In this document: positions 20,111-30,586 of the stretch, piece by piece
How the letters are laid out: each line of letters starts with the position of its first letter
Position numbering within the stretch: position 1 is the stretch's first letter
Assembly (NCBI GenBank): GCA_945861765.1
Contig: CAMAWP010000003.1
Coordinates: 1 to 64,000 of the forward strand
Source: Akkermansia muciniphila
GTDB lineage: Bacteria; Verrucomicrobiota; Verrucomicrobiia; Limisphaerales; SIBE01
Direction of reading: 5' to 3'
Length of the DNA stretch: 64,000 bases
The notes under the pieces: model-generated
Databases searched by the model: none
Seen by the model: only the letters and a program-made list of their open reading frames with translations
What the model was told of the DNA's origin: nothing
Program-made: the position numbers and the translations under genes

Positions 20111-20595
20111 TGGTCGCCCTGATCCGGTTTCCCCTCCGCTGTCGCCGGATGTTCGGTGCAGATCTCGACTCACTGAGCCAGTCGGCGTTCCTCGTGTTAA
20201 CCTGATTAGTTTACAGCGAACCTCTTTCGCTCTCACATCGACACTTCGCGCGCAGCCGCGGGAATCAATTTATGGAGTCCGTGTTTTAGTCGGTAGGACA
20301 CGGAGGCGAGGCAGCGCACGCACTCCATCGTAGCCCTCTTTTGCGCGGATCAAGATAGTTTCTCCATCGGAATTCCACGGTTCTACCTCGCCGGCGAATC
20401 GGCACCGTTTCGAGCTGGCGCGTTTGTTACTCCAAGGCAAGATATTGATTTGTCTCAACGCGATTCACTTTTTCTCGCTGCGTTCAAAGTTGATCCTTGA
20501 TCATTCCCGCGTGATCTGGGTCCACCGTCCGAACAGGACAGCAACAACGCGGATCTGGAAAATCGCGTCTGGGACTGTCACCGGTCGAATCACTA

Positions 20596-20850
20596 ATGAT
20601 TGGCTCGACGTTCCGGCGCATCAACGTCGGTCAAATCCACGCCTTCTGGATTTGCGTCCCACCCCTCCCCGAATAAGCCGCCATCGCCGCATATCTGGAC
20701 GAGGAGACGGCGAAGCTGGACGCGCTGGTGGGGAAGGTGGAGGAGGCGGTGGAGCGGTTGCAGGAATACCGCACCACCCTCATCACCGCCGCCGTCACCG
20801 GCAAAATTGACGTGCGCGCCAATTCAAAACCCACTACCCTCACTGCATGA
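20596..20850 (+). pseudogene. Type I restriction specificity subunit HsdS, C-terminal remnant with in-frame stop
   Basis: Frame from ATG 20596: MIGSTFRRINVGQIHAFWICVPPLPE*AAIAAYLDEETAKLDALVGKVEEAVERLQEYRTTLITAAVTGKIDVRANSKPTTLTA*; TAA at 20674-20676 sits where HsdS normally has Q (PLPEQ). Confidence 0.82.
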
Positions 20851-21962
20851 TAACTCATCTCTGCGCCAACAACTTTCGCTGCCTGGTGGACTTCAAGGCC
20901 GAGTTCGATTCCTTTGGCGTCCTGTGCGGACCAAACGGGTCGGGCAAAAGCTCGATGTTTGATGCCCTGCGCCTAATCCGCAATCTTGGCACAGGCGATG
21001 GCGTCCTTGGTGGAGACCGGGATCATGATGTTTCTAATCTGGAGTTCACCAACTGGCTGAAGAGCGATGTTCAAGAGTTTGAGCTCGGTGTGACTTCCAA
21101 CGCACATGCGTTTGAATATGTCATCCACATCCAACAGGCGACGGATTCTGAGAAACCGCGGATTGTGAAGGAGCGGGCGAACTGCGACGGCAAGACGCTG
21201 TTCGAGCGCGATTTGAAGGGAGTCAGTTTCAAGCGGCCGGATGGAACACAGGCAGGGTTCTTTCCCCTGGACTGGCGTCAAGCAGCGCTGGCCTCAATCC
21301 AGCCAGAAGGCCACCTCAGTGAGTTGGCAAGGCTTCAGGAGGTGATAGCCAAGCTTCTGATCCTCCGTCCCAATCCCCGGGGCATGGAGCGCGAAAGCAA
21401 AGCGGAATCGAAACGGCCAGACCTGTATATGACAGGCCTGACTTCGTGGTATCGCTCACTGTCACAGGATTTGGATTGGACGATCGCGCTGCGTGACCTC
21501 CTGCAAGAAGTCTGGCCGGACTTCAAATCACTGAAATTGGTGGACGTGGGGCTGAACACCAAGGCGCTGCAACTCCTCTTTGGTGGGACGAACGGGGGCA
21601 GTTCGGGGTCGATCTTTTTCGACAAGCTTTCTGACGGCGAAAAGGCCTTAATTGGTCTTTACATGGTGCGGGCGGCGCTGGCTACCAATGCGGCTCAGAC
21701 GGTCCTGATTGATGAACCAGACAACTATGTCGGGCTGCCGGAGCTGCAACCGTGGGTGTTGTCATTGCGCGAGCTCTTGGATGACCAACATCAGGCGATC
21801 TTGATTACGCATCATCCGGAAATCCTGAGCAGCGCCGGGCAGGACCACGGCCGTTATCTCTGGCGGGAAAATCACACCTCGCGGACTCGCATCGGACCAT
21901 TGAACGTGCCGGAAGGAATGTCACCCAGCGAAGCGATAGCAAGGGGGTGGGTGCGTGGCTAG
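20847..21962 (+). CDS. AAA ATPase (AAA_21/AAA15, OLD/SMC-like)
   Basis: Walker A GPNGSGKSS, signature LSDGEKA, Walker B TVLIDEPDN, ILITHHPEIL; ATGA overlap with hsdS remnant stop. Confidence 0.85.
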   Translation: MITHLCANNFRCLVDFKAEFDSFGVLCGPNGSGKSSMFDALRLIRNLGTGDGVLGGDRDHDVSNLEFTNWLKSDVQEFELGVTSNAHAFEYVIHIQQATDSEKPRIVKERANCDGKTLFERDLKGVSFKRPDGTQAGFFPLDWRQAALASIQPEGHLSELARLQEVIAKLLILRPNPRGMERESKAESKRPDLYMTGLTSWYRSLSQDLDWTIALRDLLQEVWPDFKSLKLVDVGLNTKALQLLFGGTNGGSSGSIFFDKLSDGEKALIGLYMVRAALATNAAQTVLIDEPDNYVGLPELQPWVLSLRELLDDQHQAILITHHPEILSSAGQDHGRYLWRENHTSRTRIGPLNVPEGMSPSEAIARGWVRG

Positions 21963-22524
21963 CAAGACCGCAATCGTCTGCCTTCATGAAGGGACAAGGG
22001 GGCACAGCATTGACCCTGTCTTTATCAACAAGCTCATTCGAACGCTCAAGCCAAGTTGGATTCGTTGGCAAGGCAGCAACATCGTGAGACTTGATCCTTG
22101 CGGCGGGCGCAAAGACCTAATCGGTTTGTTTCCACAAAAGCTGAGAGAAGTAGTGCTTGCCGCAGGAGGCAACACGACACTCATGGTGTGGGCGGATGTT
22201 GATGACGACATGCCCGACTGCGATGCCTTGAAAAATGAGTTTTGGAGGGAAGCGGAAAAGCAGGGCGTCACGCGTGATCAATTCGACCAGGTGGTCTTTC
22301 TCTTTGCAAAAGATCGGATTGAAAACTGGATTGAGTTTCTCCGGACTGGCGCAACTGACGAATCCAAGGAAGGGCCAAGGATTAAACATGGAAGTGAGGC
22401 TGCCGAGGCTGCAAGAATACTCGCGGCTCAATGCCAGTCCGGCGCGCCCATAAAGAACATCCCTCCATCGCTTGAGTGGTCGTGCAAAAACTGGCGGGAT
22501 TTGAAGAGCCGGATGAATAGCTAG
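21955..22524 (+). CDS. Hypothetical protein, putative TOPRIM/DUF4276-like partner of the ATPase
   Basis: 8-bp overlap with ATPase gene; acidic motifs IVCLHEGTRG, MVWADVDDD, KDRIENWIEFL. Confidence 0.5.
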   Translation: MASKTAIVCLHEGTRGHSIDPVFINKLIRTLKPSWIRWQGSNIVRLDPCGGRKDLIGLFPQKLREVVLAAGGNTTLMVWADVDDDMPDCDALKNEFWREAEKQGVTRDQFDQVVFLFAKDRIENWIEFLRTGATDESKEGPRIKHGSEAAEAARILAAQCQSGAPIKNIPPSLEWSCKNWRDLKSRMNS

Positions 22525-22554
22525 GCATTAAGACTGAAGCGCGGAAAACAGCCC

Positions 22555-24276
22555 ATGCCTCAAACCACCGAACGCGCCTTCGAGACCTACGTGGTGGAAA
22601 TCCTCAAGACGCGCGGCGGCTGGAAGTCCGGCAGCATCGCGGAGTGGGACAAGGAGCGGGCGCTGTTTCCGGCGCAGGTGTTCGCTTTCATCGCGGACAC
22701 GCAACCAAAGTTGTGGGTCGAGATGCAGGCGCTGCACGCGGCGGGGTTGGAGGCGTTTCTGCTCACCACGCTGGTCAAGGAACTGGACGCGAAAGGTTCG
22801 CTCCATGTGCTACGGCACGGGTTCAAGTTTTACGGCAAGACGTTTCGCCTCGCCTACTTCAAGCCCGCGCACGGCGCGAATTGGGAAGTGCTGGAGCAAT
22901 TCGGCAAGAACCGGCTGACAGTGACGCGCCAAGCGCCGTGTCATCCCGGCGACAATCGCTCGCTGGACATGGTGCTGGCGGTGAACGGGTTGCCAGTGTC
23001 CACCATCGAGTTGAAGAATCCCGGCACGGGCCAGAACTGGCGACACGCGGTGCGGCAATACAAGGAGGATCGCGACCCGCGCGCGCCGTTGTTCGATTTC
23101 AAAAAGCGGGCGCTGGTGCATTTCGCCGCTGACTCGGAGGATGTTTGGATGACCACTAGGCTCGCTGGCGAGAAGACGTTTTTCCTGCCGTTCAACCGGG
23201 GCAGTCATCCGGGACAGATCATCTGCGGCGCGGGCAATCCGCAGCACGAGTCGGGCTACCGCACGGGTTACTTCTGGGAGGACGTCCTCCAGTTCGAGGG
23301 CTTCCTCGATATTCTCGGCCACTTCATGTTCCTCGAAAAGAAGGATGAAACGGTGGACGACGGTCGCGGCGGGCATCGCGTGGTGACGAAGGAGACGATG
23401 ATTTTCGCGCGCTATCACCAGCTCGACTCGGTTCGGAAATTGGTGGCGACGACGCGCTGTGAAGGGCCGGGTCGGAATTATCTGATTCAGCAATCAGCCG
23501 GAAGCGGAAAGACGAACACGATCTCGTGGCTCTCGCATCGGCTCGCCAGTCTGCACGACGCGAGGGACGTGAAGGTCTTTGATTGTGTCGTGGTGATCAC
23601 CGACCGGCAGTTGCAGGACGCGATTTACCAGATCGAACACGCGCAAGGCGTGGTGAAGGCGATTGATCAGGACTCGAAGCAACTCGCGGCGGCGCTGATT
23701 GACGGCACGAAGATCGTCATTGCCACGTTGCAGAAATTCCCCTTCGGCCTGCGCGGCCTGCTCCATGCCGCCGGCGCGGAAAGTCAGGAGGAGGCGACCG
23801 CTGAGCAGAAGGCCGATGCGGCAAAGTGGGAGGCGGAAATTGCCAAACGTCGGTATGCCGTCATCGTGGATGAAGCGCACTTCAGCCAAAGCGGCGAGAC
23901 GGCGCGGGAGTTGAAGGCCATTCTCGGCGCAGCGGCGCAGGCCGAGAACGGCGAGGACGAACCAGATTGGGAAGACCGCTTGAACCAAGTGATGCAGTCA
24001 CGCGGGCTTCAGCCGAACTTGAGTTTCTTCGCCTTCACCGCGACCCCAAAAGGCAAAACGCTGGAGTTGTTCGGGCGCAAGGGGGCAAGCGGGTTGCCCG
24101 AAGCGTTTCATCGAAAGCGATCTACGACCCGATTCCGACGGAAGAACACTCTCCCACGCCCGTCGAATAACCTTCGACGCGCCCTGCCTGCGCACGATGT
24201 ATGCCGACAAGCCGATGCAAGGCCACGGCAGGGGAAGGAAGAAGGAAGAATCTGGATGACTGCGAACATTGCGTGA
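22555..24276 (+). pseudogene. Type I restriction endonuclease subunit R, 3'-decayed
   Basis: N-terminal nuclease region DMVLAVNGLPVSTIELKNPGTGQNWRHAVRQYK, motif [39 protein letters not shown]; after ~24105 the frame breaks and a +1 frame fragment [19 protein letters not shown] (24173-24229) follows, then HsdR ends. Confidence 0.85.
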
Positions 24277-24285
24277 GGTAATAAT

Positions 24286-27200
24286 TTGAACAATCACAAA
24301 ACTGCCATGAAATTCTTTGATTCAGTAGTGAGGAGAGGTCTTTTGGCTGCGACCGCGCTTTGCTCGAATTTGGTCCACCATCCGGCCGTCGGAGCGGATG
24401 TGGATACCAGCAAGTTGCCTCCAGCTTCCATCCGCAAAGCCGATTTCAATAAAGACATTCAGCCGTTGTTCGCGAACAGTTGCTATGAGTGCCACGGGCC
24501 TAAAAAACAGGAAGGCAACCTCCGTCTCGATCAAAAGGCAGCCGCCCTTAAAGGTGGCGAATCCGGCCCGGCGATTGTGCCGGGTAAGAGCGCGGAGAGT
24601 TTGCTCATTCATGCGGTCGCGGGGGCGCGAGACGATTTGAAGCGAATGCCAAAAAAAGGCGATCCGCTCACCTCGGATGAAATTGGCATCCTCCGCGGCT
24701 GGATCGACCAAGGTGCCGACTGGCCCGAGACGAGCGTCGATAGGAGGGACTTGAAGCAGCATTGGGCCTTCAAAGCGCCGGTTCGGCCTGCCGTACCGTC
24801 CGCTTCTGGCGAGGCATGGGCACGGAATTCGATTGATAATTTTATCCTGGCCCGTCTGCACAAGGAAGAACTCAAGCCATCTCCTGAAGCCGATAGGATC
24901 GCTCTCCTGCGTCGCTTGAGCCTCGACCTAATCGGGTTGCCGCCGACGATTGCGGAAGTGGATTCATTTCTGGCGAACAAGAGCAAGGACGCCTATGAGA
25001 AACAGGTCGAACGCCTGCTGAACTCCCCGCATTATGGCGAGCGCTGGGGACGTCATTGGCTCGATGCTGCGCGCTACGCTGACTCAGATGGCTACGAGAA
25101 GGATAAGTCCCGTCAGGTTTGGTTTTATCGCGACTGGGTCATTAATGGACTGAATCGCGACCTGCCTTACGACCAATTCATCATCGAGCAGCTCGCCGGA
25201 GATCTGCTACCGAATGCGACGCAAGATCAGATTGCTGCCACCGGTTTCTTGAGGAATTCCATGATCAACGAAGAAGGTGGCGTGGACCCCGAGCAATTCC
25301 GAATGGACGCCATGTTCGATCGCATGGACGCGGTGGGCAAGAGCGTCCTCGGGCTCACCATTCAGTGCGCTCAATGCCACAACCACAAGTATGATCCAAC
25401 CACTCAGGAGGAGTATTATCGGATTTTTGCCTTCCTGAATAACGACCATGAGACGCAGCGTGTCGTCTATACGCCGGCCGATCAGATGCGCGTCGCCGAC
25501 ATCACCCGGCAGATGCGCGACTTGGAGGAAGGCCTGCGTCACGCCCATCCTGATTGGGCTGAACGCATGGCCAAGTGGGAAGAATCTGTTCAGAGCGACC
25601 AGCCCGAATGGATCGTCATTCATCCCACGCAAATTAGCGAAGCTGACACGAGGTTTTATCCGCAAAAGGACGGGTCGCTGCTCGGTCTTGGCTACGCGCC
25701 AACGAAGTTCACGTTTGTCTTCCGAGCCACGAATGACTTGGCAACAATCAATGCGTTCCGACTCGAACTCGTGACTGATCCAAATTTGCCCTGCAATGGG
25801 CCAGGCCGGTCCTTCAAAGGCACCTGTGCTCTCACTGAATTCAAGGTTGAAGCCGCTGGTGTCCAAAACCCAACCAACAAAATATCAGTGAAGCTCGTCA
25901 AGGCCACGGCTGACTACGCGAATGAAGAGCGCGAGCTCGAACCGAACTTCTACGATAAGTCCGACAAGCGGCGTGTCACCGGATCAGTGAGCTTCGCGAT
26001 CGACGAGAAGGACGACACGGCTTGGGGGATCGATGCCGGACCGGGTCGTCGAAATCTGGACCGCAAAGCCGTCTTCAACGCAAGCACGAACATCGCGTTT
26101 CCAGGCGGGACCATTCTGACGGTTTCCCTGAAGAATAACCATGGCGGCTGGAACAGCGATGACCACATGAACAATATGGTCGGTCGCTTTCGGCTCTCCG
26201 TGACGGGTGCGACCAATGCTGTCGCCGATCCGTTGCCAACGGGCGTCCGCCAGCTCCTGGCGATTCCTCGCGAGAAGCGTTCGCCTGCGCAGGTCGCCGC
26301 CATTTTTAATTATTGGCGCGTGGCGATTCCGGAGTTCAAACAAACCAACGACAAGATTGAAGCGCTTTGGAAACAATGGCCGAACGGCTCAACAACACTC
26401 GCGCTGATGGCTCGCGAAGACCCACGCGAGACGCGGATGTTCAAGCGCGGCGATTGGCTGAAGCCTGGCAAAGCGGTGACTGCCGGTGTGCCTGCCTTTT
26501 TGCATCAATTACCAGAGAACTACGAACCCAGCCGACTGACGTTCGCGAAGTGGCTTGTGGACCGAAAATCCCCAACGACTGCGCGGGTCTTCGTGAACCG
26601 CATTTGGCAATCCTATTTCGGCGTTGGCCTTGTGAGCACGTCGGAAGATTTCGGCCTGCAGAGCGAAGCTCCGTCGCACCCGGAATTACTCGACTGGCTT
26701 GCCTGCGAGTTCATGGACCACGGTTGGAGCCCAAAACATATCCATCGCCTCATCGCCGCGTCCGCGTCGTATAGGCAGTCATCGAACGTGACGCCCGAAC
26801 TTTACGCGAAGGATCAATACAACCGTTTCCTGGCGCGTGGTCCGCGCTTTCGCGTCGATGGCGAAATCGTCCGAGATATCACTCTGGCGGCGAGTGGACT
26901 GTTAACGCCGAAGATAGGTGGCCCTTCCATTTTTGCTCCGGCGCCTGAATATCTTTTTATGCCGCCGGCGAGCTACGCGCCATTCCCCTGGAAGGAGGAG
27001 ACCGGACCTGATCGATACCGCCGTGCTCTCTACACGTTTCGCCGCCGTTCGACGCCTTTTCCGATGTTGCAAACGTTCGATGCACCGAATGGCGACTTCT
27101 CGTGCGTCCGCCGCCTTCGTTCCAACACGCCACTTCAAGCACTCATGACACTCAATGAAACTGTCTCGATGGAATGCGCTCAAGGCTTGGCGTTGCGCGC

Positions 27201-27483
27201 CATCGAGGAAGGCGGCAAATCCGACGCGGAGCGGATCACGTACGCCTTTCGCCGTGCTCTGAGCCGCCCTCCCTCGGTGGACGAGGCTAAAGAGTTGCTC
27301 GATCTGCTGACACGGCAGCGCCAGCGTGTCGCTGACGGGTGGGTGAATCCATTCGAGCTCGCAACAGGCAAGAATGAGAAGCCGGCCAAACTCCCGCCTG
27401 GGACGACGCCGACACAACTCGCAGCATACACAGTTGTGTCTCGAGTCATTTTGAACCTGGATGAGACGATCACGAAAGAATAG
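24286..27483 (+). CDS. DUF1549/DUF1553 protein with N-terminal planctomycete cytochrome c-like domain
   Basis: FNKDIQPLFANSCYECHGPKKQEGNLRLD; SIDNFILARLHKEELKPSPEADRIALLRRLSLDLIGLPPT; WLVDRKSPTTARVFVNRIWQSYFGVGLV. The ATG at 24307 is an alternative start. Confidence 0.92.
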   Translation: MNNHKTAMKFFDSVVRRGLLAATALCSNLVHHPAVGADVDTSKLPPASIRKADFNKDIQPLFANSCYECHGPKKQEGNLRLDQKAAALKGGESGPAIVPGKSAESLLIHAVAGARDDLKRMPKKGDPLTSDEIGILRGWIDQGADWPETSVDRRDLKQHWAFKAPVRPAVPSASGEAWARNSIDNFILARLHKEELKPSPEADRIALLRRLSLDLIGLPPTIAEVDSFLANKSKDAYEKQVERLLNSPHYGERWGRHWLDAARYADSDGYEKDKSRQVWFYRDWVINGLNRDLPYDQFIIEQLAGDLLPNATQDQIAATGFLRNSMINEEGGVDPEQFRMDAMFDRMDAVGKSVLGLTIQCAQCHNHKYDPTTQEEYYRIFAFLNNDHETQRVVYTPADQMRVADITRQMRDLEEGLRHAHPDWAERMAKWEESVQSDQPEWIVIHPTQISEADTRFYPQKDGSLLGLGYAPTKFTFVFRATNDLATINAFRLELVTDPNLPCNGPGRSFKGTCALTEFKVEAAGVQNPTNKISVKLVKATADYANEERELEPNFYDKSDKRRVTGSVSFAIDEKDDTAWGIDAGPGRRNLDRKAVFNASTNIAFPGGTILTVSLKNNHGGWNSDDHMNNMVGRFRLSVTGATNAVADPLPTGVRQLLAIPREKRSPAQVAAIFNYWRVAIPEFKQTNDKIEALWKQWPNGSTTLALMAREDPRETRMFKRGDWLKPGKAVTAGVPAFLHQLPENYEPSRLTFAKWLVDRKSPTTARVFVNRIWQSYFGVGLVSTSEDFGLQSEAPSHPELLDWLACEFMDHGWSPKHIHRLIAASASYRQSSNVTPELYAKDQYNRFLARGPRFRVDGEIVRDITLAASGLLTPKIGGPSIFAPAPEYLFMPPASYAPFPWKEETGPDRYRRALYTFRRRSTPFPMLQTFDAPNGDFSCVRRLRSNTPLQALMTLNETVSMECAQGLALRAIEEGGKSDAERITYAFRRALSRPPSVDEAKELLDLLTRQRQRVADGWVNPFELATGKNEKPAKLPPGTTPTQLAAYTVVSRVILNLDETITKE

Positions 27484-27542
27484 TCCGCCCCCCTCGCACT
27501 GCCATGAAGCAACTGACGCAGACCAACCGTAGCAAGAGGCGT

Positions 27543-28118
27543 TCAGCGTGTCGGCACTCTGGGCTTGGTTTTCTTCGGCGCTTGGCGTGTTCGCAGTTGT
27601 GTGTGAAAACCAATCTCTCGCCCTTTCTCGACTGGAGGAGCCAAAAGGCGCTCCAACGTTTCAAAGACTTGCCGGATTTCGACGTCGTGGCTGGCCACTG
27701 TCTTTTCGATGGCCGACAGTTTGCCCAGCAGTTCCTGCCTGTCGGCGACGAGTGCTCGCAGCCGGACAAAAGCCTCGATGAGATGAATGCTCATGTGGAT
27801 GGCGCGCGGGCTGTTCAAGATCGTAGCTGCCATCAGTGCGCCATGCTCGGTGAATGCAAAGGGTGTGACCGGCGAGAATTTGAGTTCTCGGAGGTGGTCA
27901 CAGTTTGTGACCACCTCTTTCTTTTCAGTGACCGTCAACCGAAACATGAACCGTTGTGGAAAGCGCTCGCGGTTACGTTTGATGGCTTGGTTGAGAACCT
28001 TGGTCTTCACTCCGTAAAGCTCGGCCAGATCCAAATCCAAGATCACTTTCTGATCACGAATTAGATGAATGCGCCTTTCCAAATTGTCCGGGATGACAAC
28101 CAGCCTGGCCCTTGGCAT
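27543..28118 (-). CDS. ORF6N domain-containing protein
   Basis: [48 protein letters not shown] ... [17 protein letters not shown]. Confidence 0.9.
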   Translation of the reverse strand: MPRARLVVIPDNLERRIHLIRDQKVILDLDLAELYGVKTKVLNQAIKRNRERFPQRFMFRLTVTEKKEVVTNCDHLRELKFSPVTPFAFTEHGALMAATILNSPRAIHMSIHLIEAFVRLRALVADRQELLGKLSAIEKTVASHDVEIRQVFETLERLLAPPVEKGREIGFHTQLRTRQAPKKTKPRVPTR

Positions 28119-28212
28119 GAGTCGGAGAATAGTTGCCGATCAGTTAAACTCAAGTTGGATGTTTGCAGGATCGTCAATCAGTCACGCAGTTGATTTCGAG
28201 GAGCAACACTCT

Positions 28213-29652
28213 ATGAACATCTCTGAACACCACTTCAATGAATACCGCAAAAAGATCAGCCGCCGGTGGTTCTTCAAGGAATGCGGCGTCGGGCTCGGCG
28301 CCGTTGCGCTCGGTTCGCTCCTGAACGAAACACTTTTCGCCACGGCCGCAAAGCCGTCGCTTGTCAACCCGCTTGCTCCCAAACAGCCACCTTTCAAGGC
28401 CAAGGCCAAGAACGTCATCTACCTTTTCATGGCGGGCGCGCCCAGCCACCTCGATCTCTTCGATTACAAACCCGAATTGGTGAAATGGAATGGTAAGCTT
28501 CCCCCTTCCGATTTGGTGAAGGGTTATCGGGCTGCCTTTATCAATCCAAGTTCCAAGCTCCTCGGCCCAAAATTCAAATTTGCCAAGCACGGGCAATGTG
28601 GCGCGGAACTGTCCGAGTTACTACCGCACTTGGCAACCGTCGCGGACGACATCGCCATCGTGAAGTCGATGCACACGGACGCCTTTAACCATGCGCCCGG
28701 CCAGATTTTCATGAACACCGGCTCGGTGCAGTTCGGGCGTCCGAGCATGGGCGCGTGGGTCACTTACGGCCTCGGCAGTGAATCGCAGGATTTGCCGTCT
28801 TATGTTGTCTTCAGCTCCGGCAGCAAGGGCACCAGCGGCGGCGCGTCCAATTGGGGTTGCGGTTTTCTCCCATCGCTCTATCAGGGCGTCCTGTTTCGCA
28901 GCCAAGGCGAGCCGATTCTTTATCTTTCAAACCCGAAGGGCGTGGACACCGAGATCCAGCGAGATTCGCTCGATACAATCAGGCGACTCAACGAGAAGCG
29001 GCTGGACGTGGTCGGCGACCCTGAAATCGCCACGCGCATCAATTCGTTCGAGATGGCTTACCGAATGCAAACCAGTGCGCCTGAACTGATGGACATCGCG
29101 AAGGAGCCGAAGGAAATTCTGGAAATGTACGGCGCGGAACCTGGCAAATCTTCTTTCGCAAATAATTGCCTTCTGGCCCGCCGTCTCGTCGAGCGCGGTG
29201 TGCGCTTCGTTCAACTTTTCCATGAAGCATGGGATCAGCACGGCAACTTGACCAAGGATCTTCGGAAAAACTGCCAGGACACCGATAGGCCCTGCGCAGC
29301 GTTGGTCAGAGATCTCAAGCAGCGTGGCTTGCTCAAAGACACGATCGTGATCTGGGGCGGTGAGTTCGGCCGCACACCGATGGTTCAAGGCGGAGACGAT
29401 GGCCGCGATCACCATCCCAATGCGTTCAGCATGTGGATGGCGGGCGGTGGTGTGAAGCCAGGCGTCTCGGTGGGTGAGACCGACCAGTTCGGATTTAACG
29501 CCGTGCGCGACAAAGTCCACGTCCACGATCTCCACGCGACGCTGCTCCACTTGCTCGGCTTCGATCACACGAAACTCACATATCGGTTTCAAGGCCGTGA
29601 CTTCCGGTTGACTGACGTGCATGGAGAACTCGTGGAGAAGCTGCTGGCCTAA
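28213..29652 (+). CDS. DUF1501 domain-containing protein
   Basis: [80 protein letters not shown]. Confidence 0.92.
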   Translation: MNISEHHFNEYRKKISRRWFFKECGVGLGAVALGSLLNETLFATAAKPSLVNPLAPKQPPFKAKAKNVIYLFMAGAPSHLDLFDYKPELVKWNGKLPPSDLVKGYRAAFINPSSKLLGPKFKFAKHGQCGAELSELLPHLATVADDIAIVKSMHTDAFNHAPGQIFMNTGSVQFGRPSMGAWVTYGLGSESQDLPSYVVFSSGSKGTSGGASNWGCGFLPSLYQGVLFRSQGEPILYLSNPKGVDTEIQRDSLDTIRRLNEKRLDVVGDPEIATRINSFEMAYRMQTSAPELMDIAKEPKEILEMYGAEPGKSSFANNCLLARRLVERGVRFVQLFHEAWDQHGNLTKDLRKNCQDTDRPCAALVRDLKQRGLLKDTIVIWGGEFGRTPMVQGGDDGRDHHPNAFSMWMAGGGVKPGVSVGETDQFGFNAVRDKVHVHDLHATLLHLLGFDHTKLTYRFQGRDFRLTDVHGELVEKLLA

Positions 29653-29793
29653 AGCCGAAAGCATCTCGACAGTATGCCCTGTGCGCCGAATTCCTCGATA
29701 GCACTGGTAAATTGCTGGGGCTTGTGTAAAGGTTCGGCACGCCGGAATGAACTCGTTAATTTCTAAAACCTAATAACTGATACAATATTTGTT

Positions 29794-30114
29794 ATGGCTC
29801 ATGTCGTTACCACCAAATGTCTAGGCTGCAAATTTACTGATTGCGTCGAGGTCTGCCCCGTTGCCTGCTTCTACGAGTTGGACGGTCAGCTCATAATTCA
29901 TCCGGATGAATGCATCGACTGCACCGCTTGCGTGGCTGAATGCCCGGTTGAAGCCATCTATGTCGATCACGCGGTTCCCGAAGAATTCAATGCGAGCACC
30001 GAGTTCAACGCGACTGAAAGCCTGAGGGTGAAAGCGGCGGGCCAGGAAGCGATCACCTCCAAGAAAGAGCCGCTGCCGACCGCTCAACAAAGAAAAGCAG
30101 AACTGGGCTACTAA
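29794..30114 (+). CDS. fdxA: Ferredoxin, 7Fe/8Fe FdxA-like
   Basis: [47 protein letters not shown]. Confidence 0.9.
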   Translation: MAHVVTTKCLGCKFTDCVEVCPVACFYELDGQLIIHPDECIDCTACVAECPVEAIYVDHAVPEEFNASTEFNATESLRVKAAGQEAITSKKEPLPTAQQRKAELGY

Positions 30115-30274
30115 TTCCAATTTGCTTTCAAGTTGAGAGTAATTCGCTGGTCTGCCGGGCGTCTGGCTTCGTTGCTTGTCAGTCACAGATCACGGTGGAT
30201 TTGCTCCTTCCTCGCGCCTCGCCAGCCGCCCGGCATCCGGCGCGCCTTAACCTCAACTTGAAAGCAACTTGGAA
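30115..30274. repeat. ~160-bp nested imperfect palindrome with 23-bp terminal inverted repeats (MITE-like or terminator-like)
   Basis: 30115-30137 ttccaatttgctttcaagttgag vs 30252-30274 ctcaacttgaaagcaacttggaa (22/23); inner arms 30153-30167 / 30221-30235 (14/15). Confidence 0.75.
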
Positions 30275-30586
30275 TAAGTTGACCGTTTCACACCTGGTAA
30301 CGAAGCAAGTCGTTTGCGCTACGCAGCACAGCCTTTCGGAAGCCTCCGGTTTTCCGGGCTGACCACTCCGAAGCTTCAGATCGCAGGGGTGGCTCTTTAG
30401 CTTATGGCCTTCGATTCAGCTCGTGAGCCGAGGGTGCTTCCGCCGACCCGGACCCGACCCGGAGCTGTCCGTCCGCCAGGCTGAGATGACGCTGGGTCGC
30501 TCCTGCCAGCGCTGGGTTGCGGGCGACGTTGGGAATCATCGAGGTTTGCCTTGGTGTCCCGGTTCTGCCAAGAAAGACGGTGCTGC

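Noticed and set aside
20600-20962. Plus-strand 120-aa ORF MARRSGASTSVK... (Arg/Trp/Pro-rich)
   Set aside because: Out-of-frame with the HsdS remnant that explains the same DNA
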